A program made the position numbers and the translations under genes. From NCBI RefSeq assembly GCF_009827575.1, contig NZ_WTYR01000001.1, forward strand, positions 1,674,001-1,738,000: a stretch of 64,000 nt of DNA. The letters run 5' to 3'. Position 1 is the first letter of the stretch; each line of letters starts with the position of its first letter. The notes beneath the pieces were generated by a model that saw nothing but the letters and a program-made list of their open reading frames with translations, made no database searches and was not told the origin of the DNA. Of this stretch, positions 9,702 to 17,877 are shown in pieces. This stretch comes from Alteriqipengyuania halimionae. GTDB taxonomy: Bacteria; Pseudomonadota; Alphaproteobacteria; Sphingomonadales; Sphingomonadaceae.

Positions 9702-10601
9702 ATGACCGACAGCAAGCGCATCTGTTTCCTGGGGCTGGGCACGATGGGCGGGCCGATGGCACGCCATCTCGCCTCCGCCGGGCACGAGGTAATCGTCTAC
9801 AACCGCAGTGACGCGCGCGCCGATGCCTGGCTGGCGCAGGACGATAGCGGCGCGATCCGCGTCGACACGCCGGCCATGGGCGCCTCGGGCGCGGACGCGG
9901 TGATCGCCTGCGTGGGCCGCGATGCGGATGTGGAAGAGGTGTTCCTCGGTGCCGACGGCGCGCTTGCGGCAATGGACGACGGCGCCTTGCTGATCGACCA
10001 CACCACCGTCTCGGCGCAACTCGCGCGCAGGCTGGCCGAGCAGGCATCGGCGAAGGCGGTCCATGCAATCGACGCCCCGGTCTCGGGCGGCCAGGCCGGC
10101 GCCGAACAGGGCAAGCTCGCGATCATGTGCGGAGGCAGCGAGGAAGCATTCGCGCTCGCCCGCCCGCTCATGCAGGCCTATTCCGCACGGATCGTCCATG
10201 TCGGCCCGCCCGGCGCAGGCCAGGCCGCCAAGATGGCCAACCAGATCTGCATTGCGGGCATCCTCGCCGGTCTGTCCGAAGCCGTCCGGTTCACGCAAGC
10301 GCAAGACATCGATCCCGACAAGGTGTTCGAGGCCATATCGGGCGGCGCGGCGCAGAGCTGGCAGATGGACAATCGCTGGGCCAGCATGATGGCAGGCGAA
10401 TTCGACCACGGCTTCGCGATCGACTGGATGCGCAAGGATCTGAAACTGGCGCTCGACGAAGCCGACGCCGTCGGCGTGCCGCTCGCGGTGACCGCGCTGG
10501 TCGATCAGTTTTATGCCGAAATACAGGCGCTGGGTGGCGGCCGGCAGGATACGAGTGCGCTGGTCCGCCGGATCGCGCCGGGAACGGGTAAGCAGGAGTG
10601 A
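9702..10601 (+). CDS. NAD(P)-dependent beta-hydroxyacid dehydrogenase (3-hydroxyisobutyrate dehydrogenase family)
   Basis: 299 residues. Rossmann motif GLGTMGGPMA at residues 11-20; substrate-binding DAPVSGG at 124-130; catalytic lysine Lys177 in GAGQAAKMANQI, all diagnostic of the 3-hydroxyisobutyrate / 2-hydroxy-3-oxopropionate (tartronate semialdehyde) reductase family. Substrate cannot be fixed from sequence. The frame is open far upstream, but that part is antisense to the threonine dehydratase; ATG 9702 begins just before the nucleotide-binding strand. The next gene starts five bases after its stop, so they are likely co-transcribed. Confidence 0.9.
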   Translation: MTDSKRICFLGLGTMGGPMARHLASAGHEVIVYNRSDARADAWLAQDDSGAIRVDTPAMGASGADAVIACVGRDADVEEVFLGADGALAAMDDGALLIDHTTVSAQLARRLAEQASAKAVHAIDAPVSGGQAGAEQGKLAIMCGGSEEAFALARPLMQAYSARIVHVGPPGAGQAAKMANQICIAGILAGLSEAVRFTQAQDIDPDKVFEAISGGAAQSWQMDNRWASMMAGEFDHGFAIDWMRKDLKLALDEADAVGVPLAVTALVDQFYAEIQALGGGRQDTSALVRRIAPGTGKQE

Positions 10602-10605
10602 AGCG

Positions 10606-12273
10606 GTGAGAGTATTGCGGGTCGTATGGGCGGCGCTGGCCATGTGGGTGACGGGGTCGGTCGCGCAGGCCGATACCTTGTTCGACAATGTCCAGGGCAT
10701 CACCCTCGATGAAGAGGGCAGGGTCGAACGCTTCGTCGCCGTGCTCGTTGGCAACGACGGCACGATCGAGCAAGTCTATCGCCGCGGCGAGGACTTGCCG
10801 CGCGACGTAGACTATCATGAAGACGGCCGCGGACGCGTGATGATGCCCGGCCTGTTCGATGCGCATGTCCATGTCATGGGCATCGGCTTTGGCGCGCTGA
10901 CACTCGATCTGTCGCAGACCCGCTCGCTCGAGGAAGCGCAGGCTGCGATTGCCGCCTATGTCGCGGAAAACCCCGATCGACCGTGGATCCTCGGGCGCGG
11001 CTGGAACCAGGAATTGTGGGGCCTCGGCCGTTTCCCGACCGCTGCCGAACTCGATGCGGTAGTACCAGATCGCCCGGTCTGGCTCGAGCGGGTGGACGGG
11101 CATGCCGCCTGGGCGAACAGCAAGGCTCTCGAAATCGCCGGAATCACCGCCGACAGCGTCGCACCGACCGGCGGTCGCATCGAACGCCTGGCCGACGGCA
11201 AGACTCCCTCGGGCGTGTTCGTCGATGCGGCAATGGAACTCGTGCAGCAGGCGGTCATGCCGCCACGCCCGGTCGATCGCGACCTGGCACTGGTCGAAGC
11301 CCAGAAAATCCTGGCTGCGCAGGGCATCGTCGCCGTGGCCGACATGGGCACCACGATCGAGGACTGGCAGAGCTTCCGGCGCGCAGGCGATGCCGGTTCT
11401 CTCTACGTGCGGATCGTCAGCTACGCCGCCGGTATCGATAATATGGTTCTGATCGGAGGCCCCGGCCCCTCCCCCTGGCTTTACCAGGACCGTCTCAAAC
11501 TCGCGGGGGTCAAACTCTATCTCGACGGCGCCCTCGGTTCGCGCGGCGCCTGGCTCAAGGAGCCTTACAGCGACGCACCGGGGCAGGCGGGCCTGCCGCT
11601 TCTCACCCCTGCACAATTGCGCAACCTCATGAGCCGCGCCGCGCTGAGTAAATTCCAGATTGCAGTTCACGCGATCGGGGATGCCGCCAATGCCGATGTG
11701 CTCAATGCGATCGACGATCTCGACGATACCTATGAGGGCGATCGCCGGTGGCGGATCGAGCACGCCCAGATCGTGGATCCGGCGGACCTTGCCCGGTTCG
11801 GCGCGCTCGATGTCATCACCTCGATGCAGCCGCTCCACCAGACTTCGGACATGTTCATGGCCGAAGCGCGCCTCGGGCCGGATCGGCTCGACGGGGCCTA
11901 TGCCTGGAAGTCGATCCTCGAAGGCCGCGCAGTGCTGGCCTTCGGATCTGATGCTCCGGTCGAACCGGCCGATGCCTTTGCCGGTCTGGCGGTGGCAATG
12001 TCGCGGCAGAATGCGAACGGACAACCGTTCGGCGGCTGGCGCAGCGGCGAAGCATTGAACTTCGAGCAGGCGCTGGCGGGGTTCACCACCGGCGCTGCCT
12101 ATGCCGCCTTCGCCGAAGATCGCCTGGGCCGTATTGCACCGGGATTGCGGGCGGATTTCCTGTTCGTCGATCGCGACCCGACGATGGCATCCCCCAGCCA
12201 GCTGCGAGACACACGCGTGCTCGAGACCTGGATCGGCGGAAGAAAAGTCTACGACGCCAGTGCGGCAAATTAG
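10606..12273 (+). CDS. Secreted amidohydrolase family 3 protein (YtcJ-like)
   Basis: 555 residues. N-terminal signal peptide (cleavage near VAQADT), then a metal-dependent hydrolase fold: HxH metal ligands His87 and His89 in GLFDAHVHVMG, QIAVHAIGDAAN with another metal-ligand histidine, RIEHAQIVDP, and a late Asp in GSDAPVEPADAF. Family 3 amidohydrolases of this type hydrolyse N-substituted formamides or related amides; the substrate here is unknown. GTG 10606 is chosen because AGCAGGAG lies immediately upstream and the signal peptide begins there; an ATG at 10513 would put the start deep inside the preceding gene. No obvious terminator follows. Confidence 0.85.
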   Translation: MRVLRVVWAALAMWVTGSVAQADTLFDNVQGITLDEEGRVERFVAVLVGNDGTIEQVYRRGEDLPRDVDYHEDGRGRVMMPGLFDAHVHVMGIGFGALTLDLSQTRSLEEAQAAIAAYVAENPDRPWILGRGWNQELWGLGRFPTAAELDAVVPDRPVWLERVDGHAAWANSKALEIAGITADSVAPTGGRIERLADGKTPSGVFVDAAMELVQQAVMPPRPVDRDLALVEAQKILAAQGIVAVADMGTTIEDWQSFRRAGDAGSLYVRIVSYAAGIDNMVLIGGPGPSPWLYQDRLKLAGVKLYLDGALGSRGAWLKEPYSDAPGQAGLPLLTPAQLRNLMSRAALSKFQIAVHAIGDAANADVLNAIDDLDDTYEGDRRWRIEHAQIVDPADLARFGALDVITSMQPLHQTSDMFMAEARLGPDRLDGAYAWKSILEGRAVLAFGSDAPVEPADAFAGLAVAMSRQNANGQPFGGWRSGEALNFEQALAGFTTGAAYAAFAEDRLGRIAPGLRADFLFVDRDPTMASPSQLRDTRVLETWIGGRKVYDASAAN

Positions 12274-12441
12274 TCGCAATCTGACAGAGTTTGTCCGGAC
12301 GCTTTACCTTCGGGAACAAGCATTATAGCCCTTTGTTCGAAGACATGGTGCCACGATGTTCTTCCGACTTTACAGGGAGGGAGTGACGGAGGGGCAACAG
12401 GCCGTAAACGAGTAAAATCAGGGCCGTTTTCACACTGTGGG

Positions 12442-12470
12442 TTGTTTCGTTAACTCGAATCGCCTATAGG
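12442..12470 (+). promoter_or_regulatory. Sigma-70-type promoter for the first small PVSP protein
   Basis: TTGTTT at 12442-12447 and TATAGG at 12465-12470 are separated by 17 bases, and the start codon lies 33 bases beyond the -10. The AT-rich context stands out from the surrounding GC-rich sequence. Prediction by eye only. Confidence 0.5.
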
Positions 12471-12503
12471 TTCTTCTGAATGAGCTCAAAGGAGACTTTA
12501 GAT

Positions 12504-12722
12504 ATGAAATTCCGTTCCATTGCTGCCGCTGCTGCGGCGCTGACTCTCACGACCACGCCGGTTCTGGCGCAGGCCGACGCCAGCCGCACCGCTGCTCCGG
12601 CGCAGGCTTCGGAAGAAGGCTTCGGCTCGTCGAGCATCTTGCTCGTTCTCGCCGTCGTCGCGTTCGGCGTTGGCATCTACGCTCTCGTCGACAACGACGA
12701 CGACGCTCCCGTCAGCCCGTAA
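12504..12722 (+). CDS. Small secreted/membrane protein with acidic PVSP tail, paralogue A
   Basis: 72 residues. A signal peptide ends near PVLAQA; a short mature region with SRTAAPAQ is followed by one hydrophobic helix (about residues 49-63, ILLVLAVVAFGVGIYALV) and a tail DNDDDAPVSP. It shares this layout with the two following genes. ATG 12504 is preferred to 12480: AAAGGAG at 12488-12494 is well placed and the signal peptide starts there. It has its own promoter and terminator, so it is probably an independent transcript. No characterised family is recognised. See the findings on the tandem array. Confidence 0.85.
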   Translation: MKFRSIAAAAAALTLTTTPVLAQADASRTAAPAQASEEGFGSSSILLVLAVVAFGVGIYALVDNDDDAPVSP

Positions 12723-12748
12723 TATTTGCTGACCTACAGTATTTTGAA

Positions 12749-12776
12749 AGCGGGGCCTTCGAGCCCCGCTTTTTTT
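12749..12776 (+). terminator. Intrinsic terminator after paralogue A
   Basis: Stem AGCGGGGC (12749-12756) with GCCCCGCT (12763-12770), loop CTTCGA, followed by a run of seven T. Identical stem and loop to the terminator after paralogue B. Confidence 0.92.
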
Positions 12777-12974
12777 ATGCCTGTTTCATTTACGTCACAA
12801 AAATTACGACGCCACCATCGCGCGCAGCGTGATCACCATCATATTTCGACGGCTTGTCGTAGTGGACTGAACGATTGTGCATCCAGCACACACAGACAAC
12901 ACTTGAGCGCATGTTAAGGACATTTTTACCTCTTTATTGGTTTAACGTACGAACCCCAAATAAATGGAGGGAAA

Positions 12975-13193
12975 ATGACTATCATCAAAAATACGCTCGC
13001 TGGCGTTTCTGCAGCAATGTTGGTTGCTTCGCCCGTAATGGCTCAGGTCCAGGCTGACCGGACTGCTGCACCCGCCGAGGATGGCGAGCAGCTGTTCGGT
13101 GGCAACATCCTGCTCAGCCTTCTTGCGGTCGCCGCAGTCGTGGCCGGCATCGTCGTGATCGCCGATGACGACGACGAGCCTGTCAGCCCGTAA
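12975..13193 (+). CDS. Small secreted/membrane protein with acidic PVSP tail, paralogue B
   Basis: 72 residues: a signal peptide ending SPVMAQ, then ADRTAAPAEDGEQLFGG, a hydrophobic helix (about 46-63) and the tail DDDDEPVSP. TGGAGGGAAA directly precedes ATG 12975 and is nearly identical to the site before paralogue C, so B and C are the closer pair. A weak promoter candidate (TTGAGC at 12903, TTACCT at 12926, 17-base spacer) lies upstream. The function is unknown. After signal-peptide removal the acidic C-terminus would have to face the cytoplasm if the helix spans the membrane, which is unusual. Confidence 0.87.
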   Translation: MTIIKNTLAGVSAAMLVASPVMAQVQADRTAAPAEDGEQLFGGNILLSLLAVAAVVAGIVVIADDDDEPVSP

Positions 13194-13218
13194 GCCGTAC
13201 AGCTTATCGAATTTGAAA

Positions 13219-13245
13219 AGCGGGGCCTTCGAGCCCCGCTTTTTA
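13219..13245 (+). terminator. Intrinsic terminator after paralogue B
   Basis: Stem AGCGGGGC (13219-13226) with GCCCCGCT (13233-13240), loop CTTCGA, then a T-run. Same sequence as the terminator after paralogue A, including the loop. Confidence 0.92.
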
Positions 13246-13386
13246 TACCGTTTTGGATCGACAATTGGTCCAGACTGAATTGTGCGCGGGCGTGTCTTTA
13301 TCGCAAACGAGTTCTGGTACATCCTTCTTTCACCAGAACCGCGTGCGGTTTTCGCATTTCGGCCACCCGGCACGGCAATGCCACGC

Positions 13387-13415
13387 TTGACCGCAAGTTG
13401 GAGGCATTCTAAGCC
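13387..13415 (+). promoter_or_regulatory. Possible promoter for paralogue C
   Basis: TTGACC at 13387-13392 and TAAGCC at 13410-13415 with a 17-base spacer, 43 bases before ATG 13459. The -35 is good and the -10 is weak. Confidence 0.35.
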
Positions 13416-13458
13416 GCCAGAGCGTTTAATCGACATGCCCACAACAACTGGAGGGAAA

Positions 13459-13671
13459 ATGACTATTCTTAAGAACACTTTTGCCGGTGCCGCTGCAGCC
13501 ATGCTGATCGCATCGCCGGTAATGGCCCAGGCCGATCGTACCGCTGCTCCCGCTGAAGCGGGTGAGCAGGGCTTCGGTGGCGGTCCGCTTCTCGGCCTCG
13601 CCGTATTTGCTGCGATCGTCACTGCGATCGTTCTGGTCGCCGACAGCGACGACGAGCCTGTCAGCCCGTAA
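13459..13671 (+). CDS. Small secreted/membrane protein with acidic PVSP tail, paralogue C
   Basis: 70 residues: signal peptide ending SPVMAQ, mature start ADRTAAPAEAGEQGFGGG, hydrophobic helix (about 44-61), tail DSDDEPVSP. The start is ATG 13459 with TGGAGGGAAA upstream; an in-frame ATG at 13282 lacks both the ribosome site and the signal peptide. Strongly similar to paralogue B at DNA level at both ends of the gene, which points to tandem duplication. It lies convergent to tatC. I know of no assigned function. Confidence 0.87.
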   Translation: MTILKNTFAGAAAAMLIASPVMAQADRTAAPAEAGEQGFGGGPLLGLAVFAAIVTAIVLVADSDDEPVSP

Positions 13672-13698
13672 GCGGTTGGACATTGAAGACTTTTAGAA

Positions 13699-13726
13699 AG
13701 CGGGGCCTCAGTGCCCCGCTTTTTTT
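13699..13726 (+). terminator. Intrinsic terminator after paralogue C
   Basis: Stem AGCGGGGC (13699-13706) with GCCCCGCT (13713-13720), loop CTCAGT, then a T-run. It retains the stem of the other two terminators with a changed loop. It lies in the 58-base gap before the convergent tatC end and may act in both directions. Confidence 0.9.
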
Positions 13727-13729
13727 ATT

Positions 13730-14530
13730 TCAAGGGGATTCTTCCGAGGCAATGGACGCGTCTTCCCGCGCCTGCTTCGCTTTGCGACGTTCGGACAGCC
13801 GCATGAGCAGTAGCGAGCCCTCGAACAGGATCAGTAGCGGCACCGCCAGCAGAACCTGCGAAAACACGTCCGGCGGCGTCACGATCGCCGCGAGGGCTAC
13901 GATCCCGACGATCACGTAACGCCGTGCCCGGGCCAGCTGCGCGCGTTCGACTATGCCAGCCCGATTGAGCAGTAGCAGCAGGACCGGCAACAGGAAGCTC
14001 AACCCGAAAACGATGATGAAGCGCATGACCAGCGCAAGATATTCGCCCACGGCGGGCAGCGCTTCGACCGTCAGCCCGCCGCGCTCGCCCTGGAAGCTGA
14101 GAAAATACTCGAACGCGGTCGGCATGACCACGAAATAGGCCAAAGATGCGCCCGACAGGAACAGGATCGGCGTCGCCAGCAGGAAAGGCAGGAACGCCTT
14201 CTTCTCGCGCGCATAGAGCCCCGGGGCCACGAACGACCATAATTGGTTTGCGATAAACGGGAAGGACAGCAGGAAGCCTGCAAACAGTGCCACCTTGATG
14301 TCGACGAAGAACTGTTCGTAGAGCTTGGTGAAGATCAGCTGGCCCTGGCCATCGGGAAACGCCTTGGTCAGCGGCAAGACCAGCCAACCGAAAATTATGT
14401 CGGCAAAGGGCAGGCAAATCGCGAAACCCGCCGCAAGGAACACCAACGCTCGCACCAACCGGCTGCGCAGCTCGGTCAGGTGTTCGACCAGCGGAGCCTG
14501 CGTCTCGTCGAGATCGTCGATCAGCGCCAT
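13730..14530 (-). CDS. tatC: Sec-independent translocase subunit TatC
   Basis: 266 residues, normal for TatC. Polytopic inner-membrane receptor for twin-arginine signal peptides. The N-terminal EHLTELRSRL motif, about six hydrophobic segments, and the FLLSFPFIANQLWSFVAPGLYAREKK region with the conserved periplasmic loop are clear. The start shares one base with the tatB stop (TGATG). Last gene of a long minus-strand run from 20941. Confidence 0.97.
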   Translation of the reverse strand: MALIDDLDETQAPLVEHLTELRSRLVRALVFLAAGFAICLPFADIIFGWLVLPLTKAFPDGQGQLIFTKLYEQFFVDIKVALFAGFLLSFPFIANQLWSFVAPGLYAREKKAFLPFLLATPILFLSGASLAYFVVMPTAFEYFLSFQGERGGLTVEALPAVGEYLALVMRFIIVFGLSFLLPVLLLLLNRAGIVERAQLARARRYVIVGIVALAAIVTPPDVFSQVLLAVPLLILFEGSLLLMRLSERRKAKQAREDASIASEESP

Positions 14531-14961
14531 CAGCCCTTCCCCTCGCCAAACGGCAACTGGGGCAGTTCCGATGCCGGGGGCAATTCGTCCGAATCGTGAG
14601 CTTTCGGCTCACCCGAAGGCGCGTCCGATTCGGCGGGCGGCGCGAGCGGGCGCATTTCAGGTTCTTCGGCGCTTTGTGTATGAGGCCGCATGCTGGGTTC
14701 GAACTCGGCGATGTCCGCCGCCGCATCTGGATGCTCGCGCATGATGCGTTCGTTCTGCGCCTTCCACTCCTTTTCCATGTCGTCCATCTCCGCCTCGCGG
14801 ATCATGGTATCGATCCCCGAGCGGACATGGTTCGACATGCGCCGCATCTTGCCCATCCAGCGCCCTGCCTGACGCAGAGCGGCAGGCATGTCCTTGGGAC
14901 CGATGACGGCCACCGCGACGACGATGATGATCAGGATTTCGGACGCGCCGATATCGAACAT
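14530..14961 (-). CDS. tatB: Sec-independent translocase subunit TatB
   Basis: 143 residues. N-terminal membrane helix MFDIGASEILIIIVVAVAVI, hinge GPKDMP, amphipathic helix (AALRQAGRWMGKMRRM), then a charged low-complexity tail rich in Glu, Pro and Ser. Forms the substrate-recognition complex with TatC. Located 21 bases downstream of tatA and coupled to tatC. Confidence 0.95.
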   Translation of the reverse strand: MFDIGASEILIIIVVAVAVIGPKDMPAALRQAGRWMGKMRRMSNHVRSGIDTMIREAEMDDMEKEWKAQNERIMREHPDAAADIAEFEPSMRPHTQSAEEPEMRPLAPPAESDAPSGEPKAHDSDELPPASELPQLPFGEGKG

Positions 14962-14982
14962 GGGGTTGTCCGCCGGGCGTGT

Positions 14983-15231
14983 TTAGCGCACGTCCTTGGG
15001 GGCGTCCCTGGCTTCTGTCGACGCCGGCGTCGGCGGCACGGCGCCTTCGGCGGCATTCGGCGGCGGGATCTGCCGGGTCGGTTCGGACGGCTTGTCCTCG
15101 TCGGCCATGCCGTCCTTGAAGCTCTTCACGCCCTTGCCGAAATCGCCCATCATTTCCGAAATCTTGCCGCGCCCGAACAGGACGAGGATGACGAGCGCAA
15201 TGATGATAAGCTGGACAGGTCCGAGGGACAT
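14983..15231 (-). CDS. tatA: Sec-independent translocase subunit TatA
   Basis: 82 residues. Short transmembrane helix (residues ~4-19), the FGRGK hinge, then the amphipathic helix [19 protein letters not shown] and a Pro/Glu tail. Oligomerises to form the transport path for folded Tat substrates. Follows scpB by 46 bases. Confidence 0.96.
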   Translation of the reverse strand: MSLGPVQLIIIALVILVLFGRGKISEMMGDFGKGVKSFKDGMADEDKPSEPTRQIPPPNAAEGAVPPTPASTEARDAPKDVR

Positions 15232-15277
15232 GGGAATTTCCTTGTTGGTTCGCCCACCGTTATAGGCGCTTGGAACG

Positions 15278-15913
15278 CTATTCGCCAGCCGTCTCGGTAT
15301 TGTCGAAATCCGAAGCGACGTGCTCGTCTTGGTCTTCCGCCTCTGCCTCGCCCTCTCCGTCGAAATCGAGCGCTTCCATCGCCTCGTCGACCGGATCGAG
15401 CAGGCCTGCAGCGCGCAAATCGTCGATGCCCGGCAAGTCGCGGCGCGATTCGAGCCCGAAATGGACGAGGAAATCGGGCGTCGTGAGATAAGTCAGCGGG
15501 CGGCCCGGCACTTCGCGGCGCGGGCCCATCCGCACCCAGCCTGCTTCCATCAGCACGTCGAGCGTCCCGGCGCTCGTCTGGACGCCACGAATCGATTCGA
15601 TTTCGCCGCGGGTGACCGGTTCGTGATAGGCGATGATCGCGAGCACTTCGGTCGCCGCGCGCGACAGGCGTCGCACCTGCTCCTTCTCGCGCCGCAGCAG
15701 ATGCGCCAAATCGGGCGCGGTCTGGAAGAACCAGCGCTTGCCGCGCTCGACAAGACGTATGCCCCGTGTCTCATAGTGTTTTTGCAATACATCAAGCGCA
15801 TGATTGACGTCTGCATCGCCCAGATGGGCGGAGATTTCGGCCGGCGTCATCGGCTCCTCGCTGGCGAACAAGGTCGCTTCCACCGCGCGAACCAGTTCGT
15901 CCGGAGCGCTCAT
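15278..15913 (-). CDS. scpB: Segregation and condensation protein ScpB
   Basis: 211 residues. Two winged-helix domains; binds ScpA in the SMC-ScpAB condensin that organises the chromosome. Recognised by [20 protein letters not shown], the [27 protein letters not shown] block and [30 protein letters not shown] 15913 overlaps the scpA stop by four bases (ATGA); the upstream extension of the frame to 16093 is inside scpA and rejected. The C-terminus is acidic. Confidence 0.95.
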   Translation of the reverse strand: MSAPDELVRAVEATLFASEEPMTPAEISAHLGDADVNHALDVLQKHYETRGIRLVERGKRWFFQTAPDLAHLLRREKEQVRRLSRAATEVLAIIAYHEPVTRGEIESIRGVQTSAGTLDVLMEAGWVRMGPRREVPGRPLTYLTTPDFLVHFGLESRRDLPGIDDLRAAGLLDPVDEAMEALDFDGEGEAEAEDQDEHVASDFDNTETAGE

Positions 15914-16731
15914 GCGGCCTGCTTGCCCCCGCGCATCGCCCGCAATCGCAGCGGCCCGAAAATCTCGTCCTGCGCGATCTCCGCCTTGCCCATCCGCGCG
16001 AGTTCGAGCGCCGCGACGAAGCTCGAGGCCAGCGCCGATTTCTGGAGTTGGGGGTTGGCATGATCGGGCAGAAAATCGCGGATTTCTATCCACTTGACGC
16101 TCACACCAAGCATCGAGCTGACTCGCGAGAGCGCGCTGTCGAGCGTCATCACCATCCGCTCGCGCACCATGTGGATCGCGGGCGCGGTGCGTGCCTTGAC
16201 CTGCCCGTAGGCCTGCACAAGAGCGTAGCTATCGCATTTCCAGCGATGCTTCTTGTCGATCCGTAGCCCTTCGGGATTGCCGCGCAGAAACGTATCGCGC
16301 CCGATCCGGTCGCCGCCCATCAGCCGTGCCGCCGCATCGCGCATCGCCGCCAGCCGCTGGAGCCGCAATTGCAGCCGCAAAGCGAGCTCCTCGGCAGACG
16401 GCTCTTCCTGCTCGTCCTTCGGCAGCAACAACGCGGATTTGAGATAGGCCAGCCAGGCCGCCATCACGAGGTAATCGGCTGCAAGCTCGAGCCGCAGCGC
16501 CTCGGCCTGGTCGATATAATCGAGATACTGTTCGACCAGGGCGAGGATCGAAATGTTGCGCAGATCCACCTTCTGTCGCCGCGCGAGATCGAGCAGCAGG
16601 TCGAGCGGCCCTTCCCAACCGTCGAGTTCGAGATAGAGCGCATCGTCGGGCGTCGGACCCGACGCGACCCCATCCCAGTCATCCGCACCCTCGGGCGTTT
16701 CGACCGTCAGACCTTCGAGCAGATCGCTCAT
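15910..16731 (-). CDS. scpA: Segregation and condensation protein ScpA
   Basis: 273 residues. Kleisin-type subunit bridging SMC heads. Diagnostic N-terminal block LELDGWEGPLDLLLDLARRQKVDLRNI at about residues 32-60, then LALVEQYLDYI and LVMAAWLAYLKSALLLP; a C-terminal winged helix follows. The start overlaps the nagZ stop by four bases and the end overlaps scpB. Confidence 0.95.
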   Translation of the reverse strand: MSDLLEGLTVETPEGADDWDGVASGPTPDDALYLELDGWEGPLDLLLDLARRQKVDLRNISILALVEQYLDYIDQAEALRLELAADYLVMAAWLAYLKSALLLPKDEQEEPSAEELALRLQLRLQRLAAMRDAAARLMGGDRIGRDTFLRGNPEGLRIDKKHRWKCDSYALVQAYGQVKARTAPAIHMVRERMVMTLDSALSRVSSMLGVSVKWIEIRDFLPDHANPQLQKSALASSFVAALELARMGKAEIAQDEIFGPLRLRAMRGGKQAA

Positions 16732-17750
16732 GCCGGAAGCGCCGCTGCATCGATCAGCGCATCACGCTTGGCGATCAGCTCGCTGCGCAGCTGCGGCGAG
16801 CCCTTGGTCAGATCGGTAACCGCCAGCGCGCGTTCGAGCCGCGCTGCCCCAGTCTCGCCCAGCGTACCGCACCGCTCGGCAATGCCTTGCATATCGTCCA
16901 TTTTCGCCCAGCAATTGAGCACAAGGTCGCACCCGGCCTCGAGTGCCTTGACCGAACGTTCGGCGATCGGACCGTCGAGCGCCTGCATGTCGATATCGTC
17001 GGTCAGGAGCAGGCCGTCGAACCCGATACCTCCACGAATGATGTCCGCGATGACCGTCGGCGATTGGGTGGCCGGCCGTTCTGCATCCCATGCTTCGAAC
17101 ACGAGATGGCAGGTCATGCCGATCGGATAATCGGCCAGCGCGCGGAACGGTGCGAGATCGCTGTCGAGCGCTTCCTCGCTCGCCGAGACGCGCGGCAATT
17201 CCTTGTGCGAATCGGCCACCGCCCGCCCGTGCCCGGGAATATGCTTGATGCAGCCCGCCACTCCGGCGCGATCGAACCCGTCGAGAATCGCGCGACCGAG
17301 CGCCGCGACACGCATCGGATCATGGCCGAGAGCGCGGTCGCCGATCACGTCGTGCGCCCCCTCCTGCCGAACATCGAGCGAGGGGTGGCAATCGACCGTG
17401 ATCCCGGCCTCGGTCAGATCGAGCCCCAGCGCTTCGGCGTTCGCGCGCGCCGCCTCGATCGCGCTAGCGGGCGCAACCTGGTAGAGTCGATCGAACACCT
17501 CACCCGGCGGATAGGCAGCCCAGACCGGCGGCTTCATCCGCGCGACCCGTCCACCCTCCTGATCGATGCAAATGAAGAGTTTTTCGCGGCCCATGAGCGC
17601 GCGCAGATCGTCGGTAAGCGCGCGCAGTTGTTCGCGACTTTCGACATTGCGGCCGAACAGGATGTAACCGGCCGGATCGGCCTCGCGGAAGAAATCGCGC
17701 TCCGAATCGGTCAGCGTGGGTCCGCTCATGCCGAATATTGCGGGTGTCAT
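16728..17750 (-). CDS. nagZ: Beta-N-acetylhexosaminidase NagZ
   Basis: 340 residues from ATG 17750 (ATG 17729 is possible). GH3 enzyme releasing N-acetylglucosamine from muropeptides during cell-wall recycling. Motifs: CIDQEGGRVARMK near residue 75, KHIPGHGRAVADSHKELP with the His-Asp acid/base loop typical of NagZ, and LLLTDDIDMQAL with the nucleophile Asp. No strong ribosome site precedes either start. A 127-base gap separates it from the SPOR gene upstream. Confidence 0.95.
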   Translation of the reverse strand: MTPAIFGMSGPTLTDSERDFFREADPAGYILFGRNVESREQLRALTDDLRALMGREKLFICIDQEGGRVARMKPPVWAAYPPGEVFDRLYQVAPASAIEAARANAEALGLDLTEAGITVDCHPSLDVRQEGAHDVIGDRALGHDPMRVAALGRAILDGFDRAGVAGCIKHIPGHGRAVADSHKELPRVSASEEALDSDLAPFRALADYPIGMTCHLVFEAWDAERPATQSPTVIADIIRGGIGFDGLLLTDDIDMQALDGPIAERSVKALEAGCDLVLNCWAKMDDMQGIAERCGTLGETGAARLERALAVTDLTKGSPQLRSELIAKRDALIDAAALPA

Positions 17751-17877
17751 TGAAGAAATGTGCGCCTCGCATGCGTAAATGCGCAAGCAGTCGAGCGACG
17801 GGAAGTGTGGAAAGCGAGTCCGGACGAAGCTTGCGCGTCCGGGTGCAAAGTGGCCCGGCGCACCGCCGTACCAGTCA

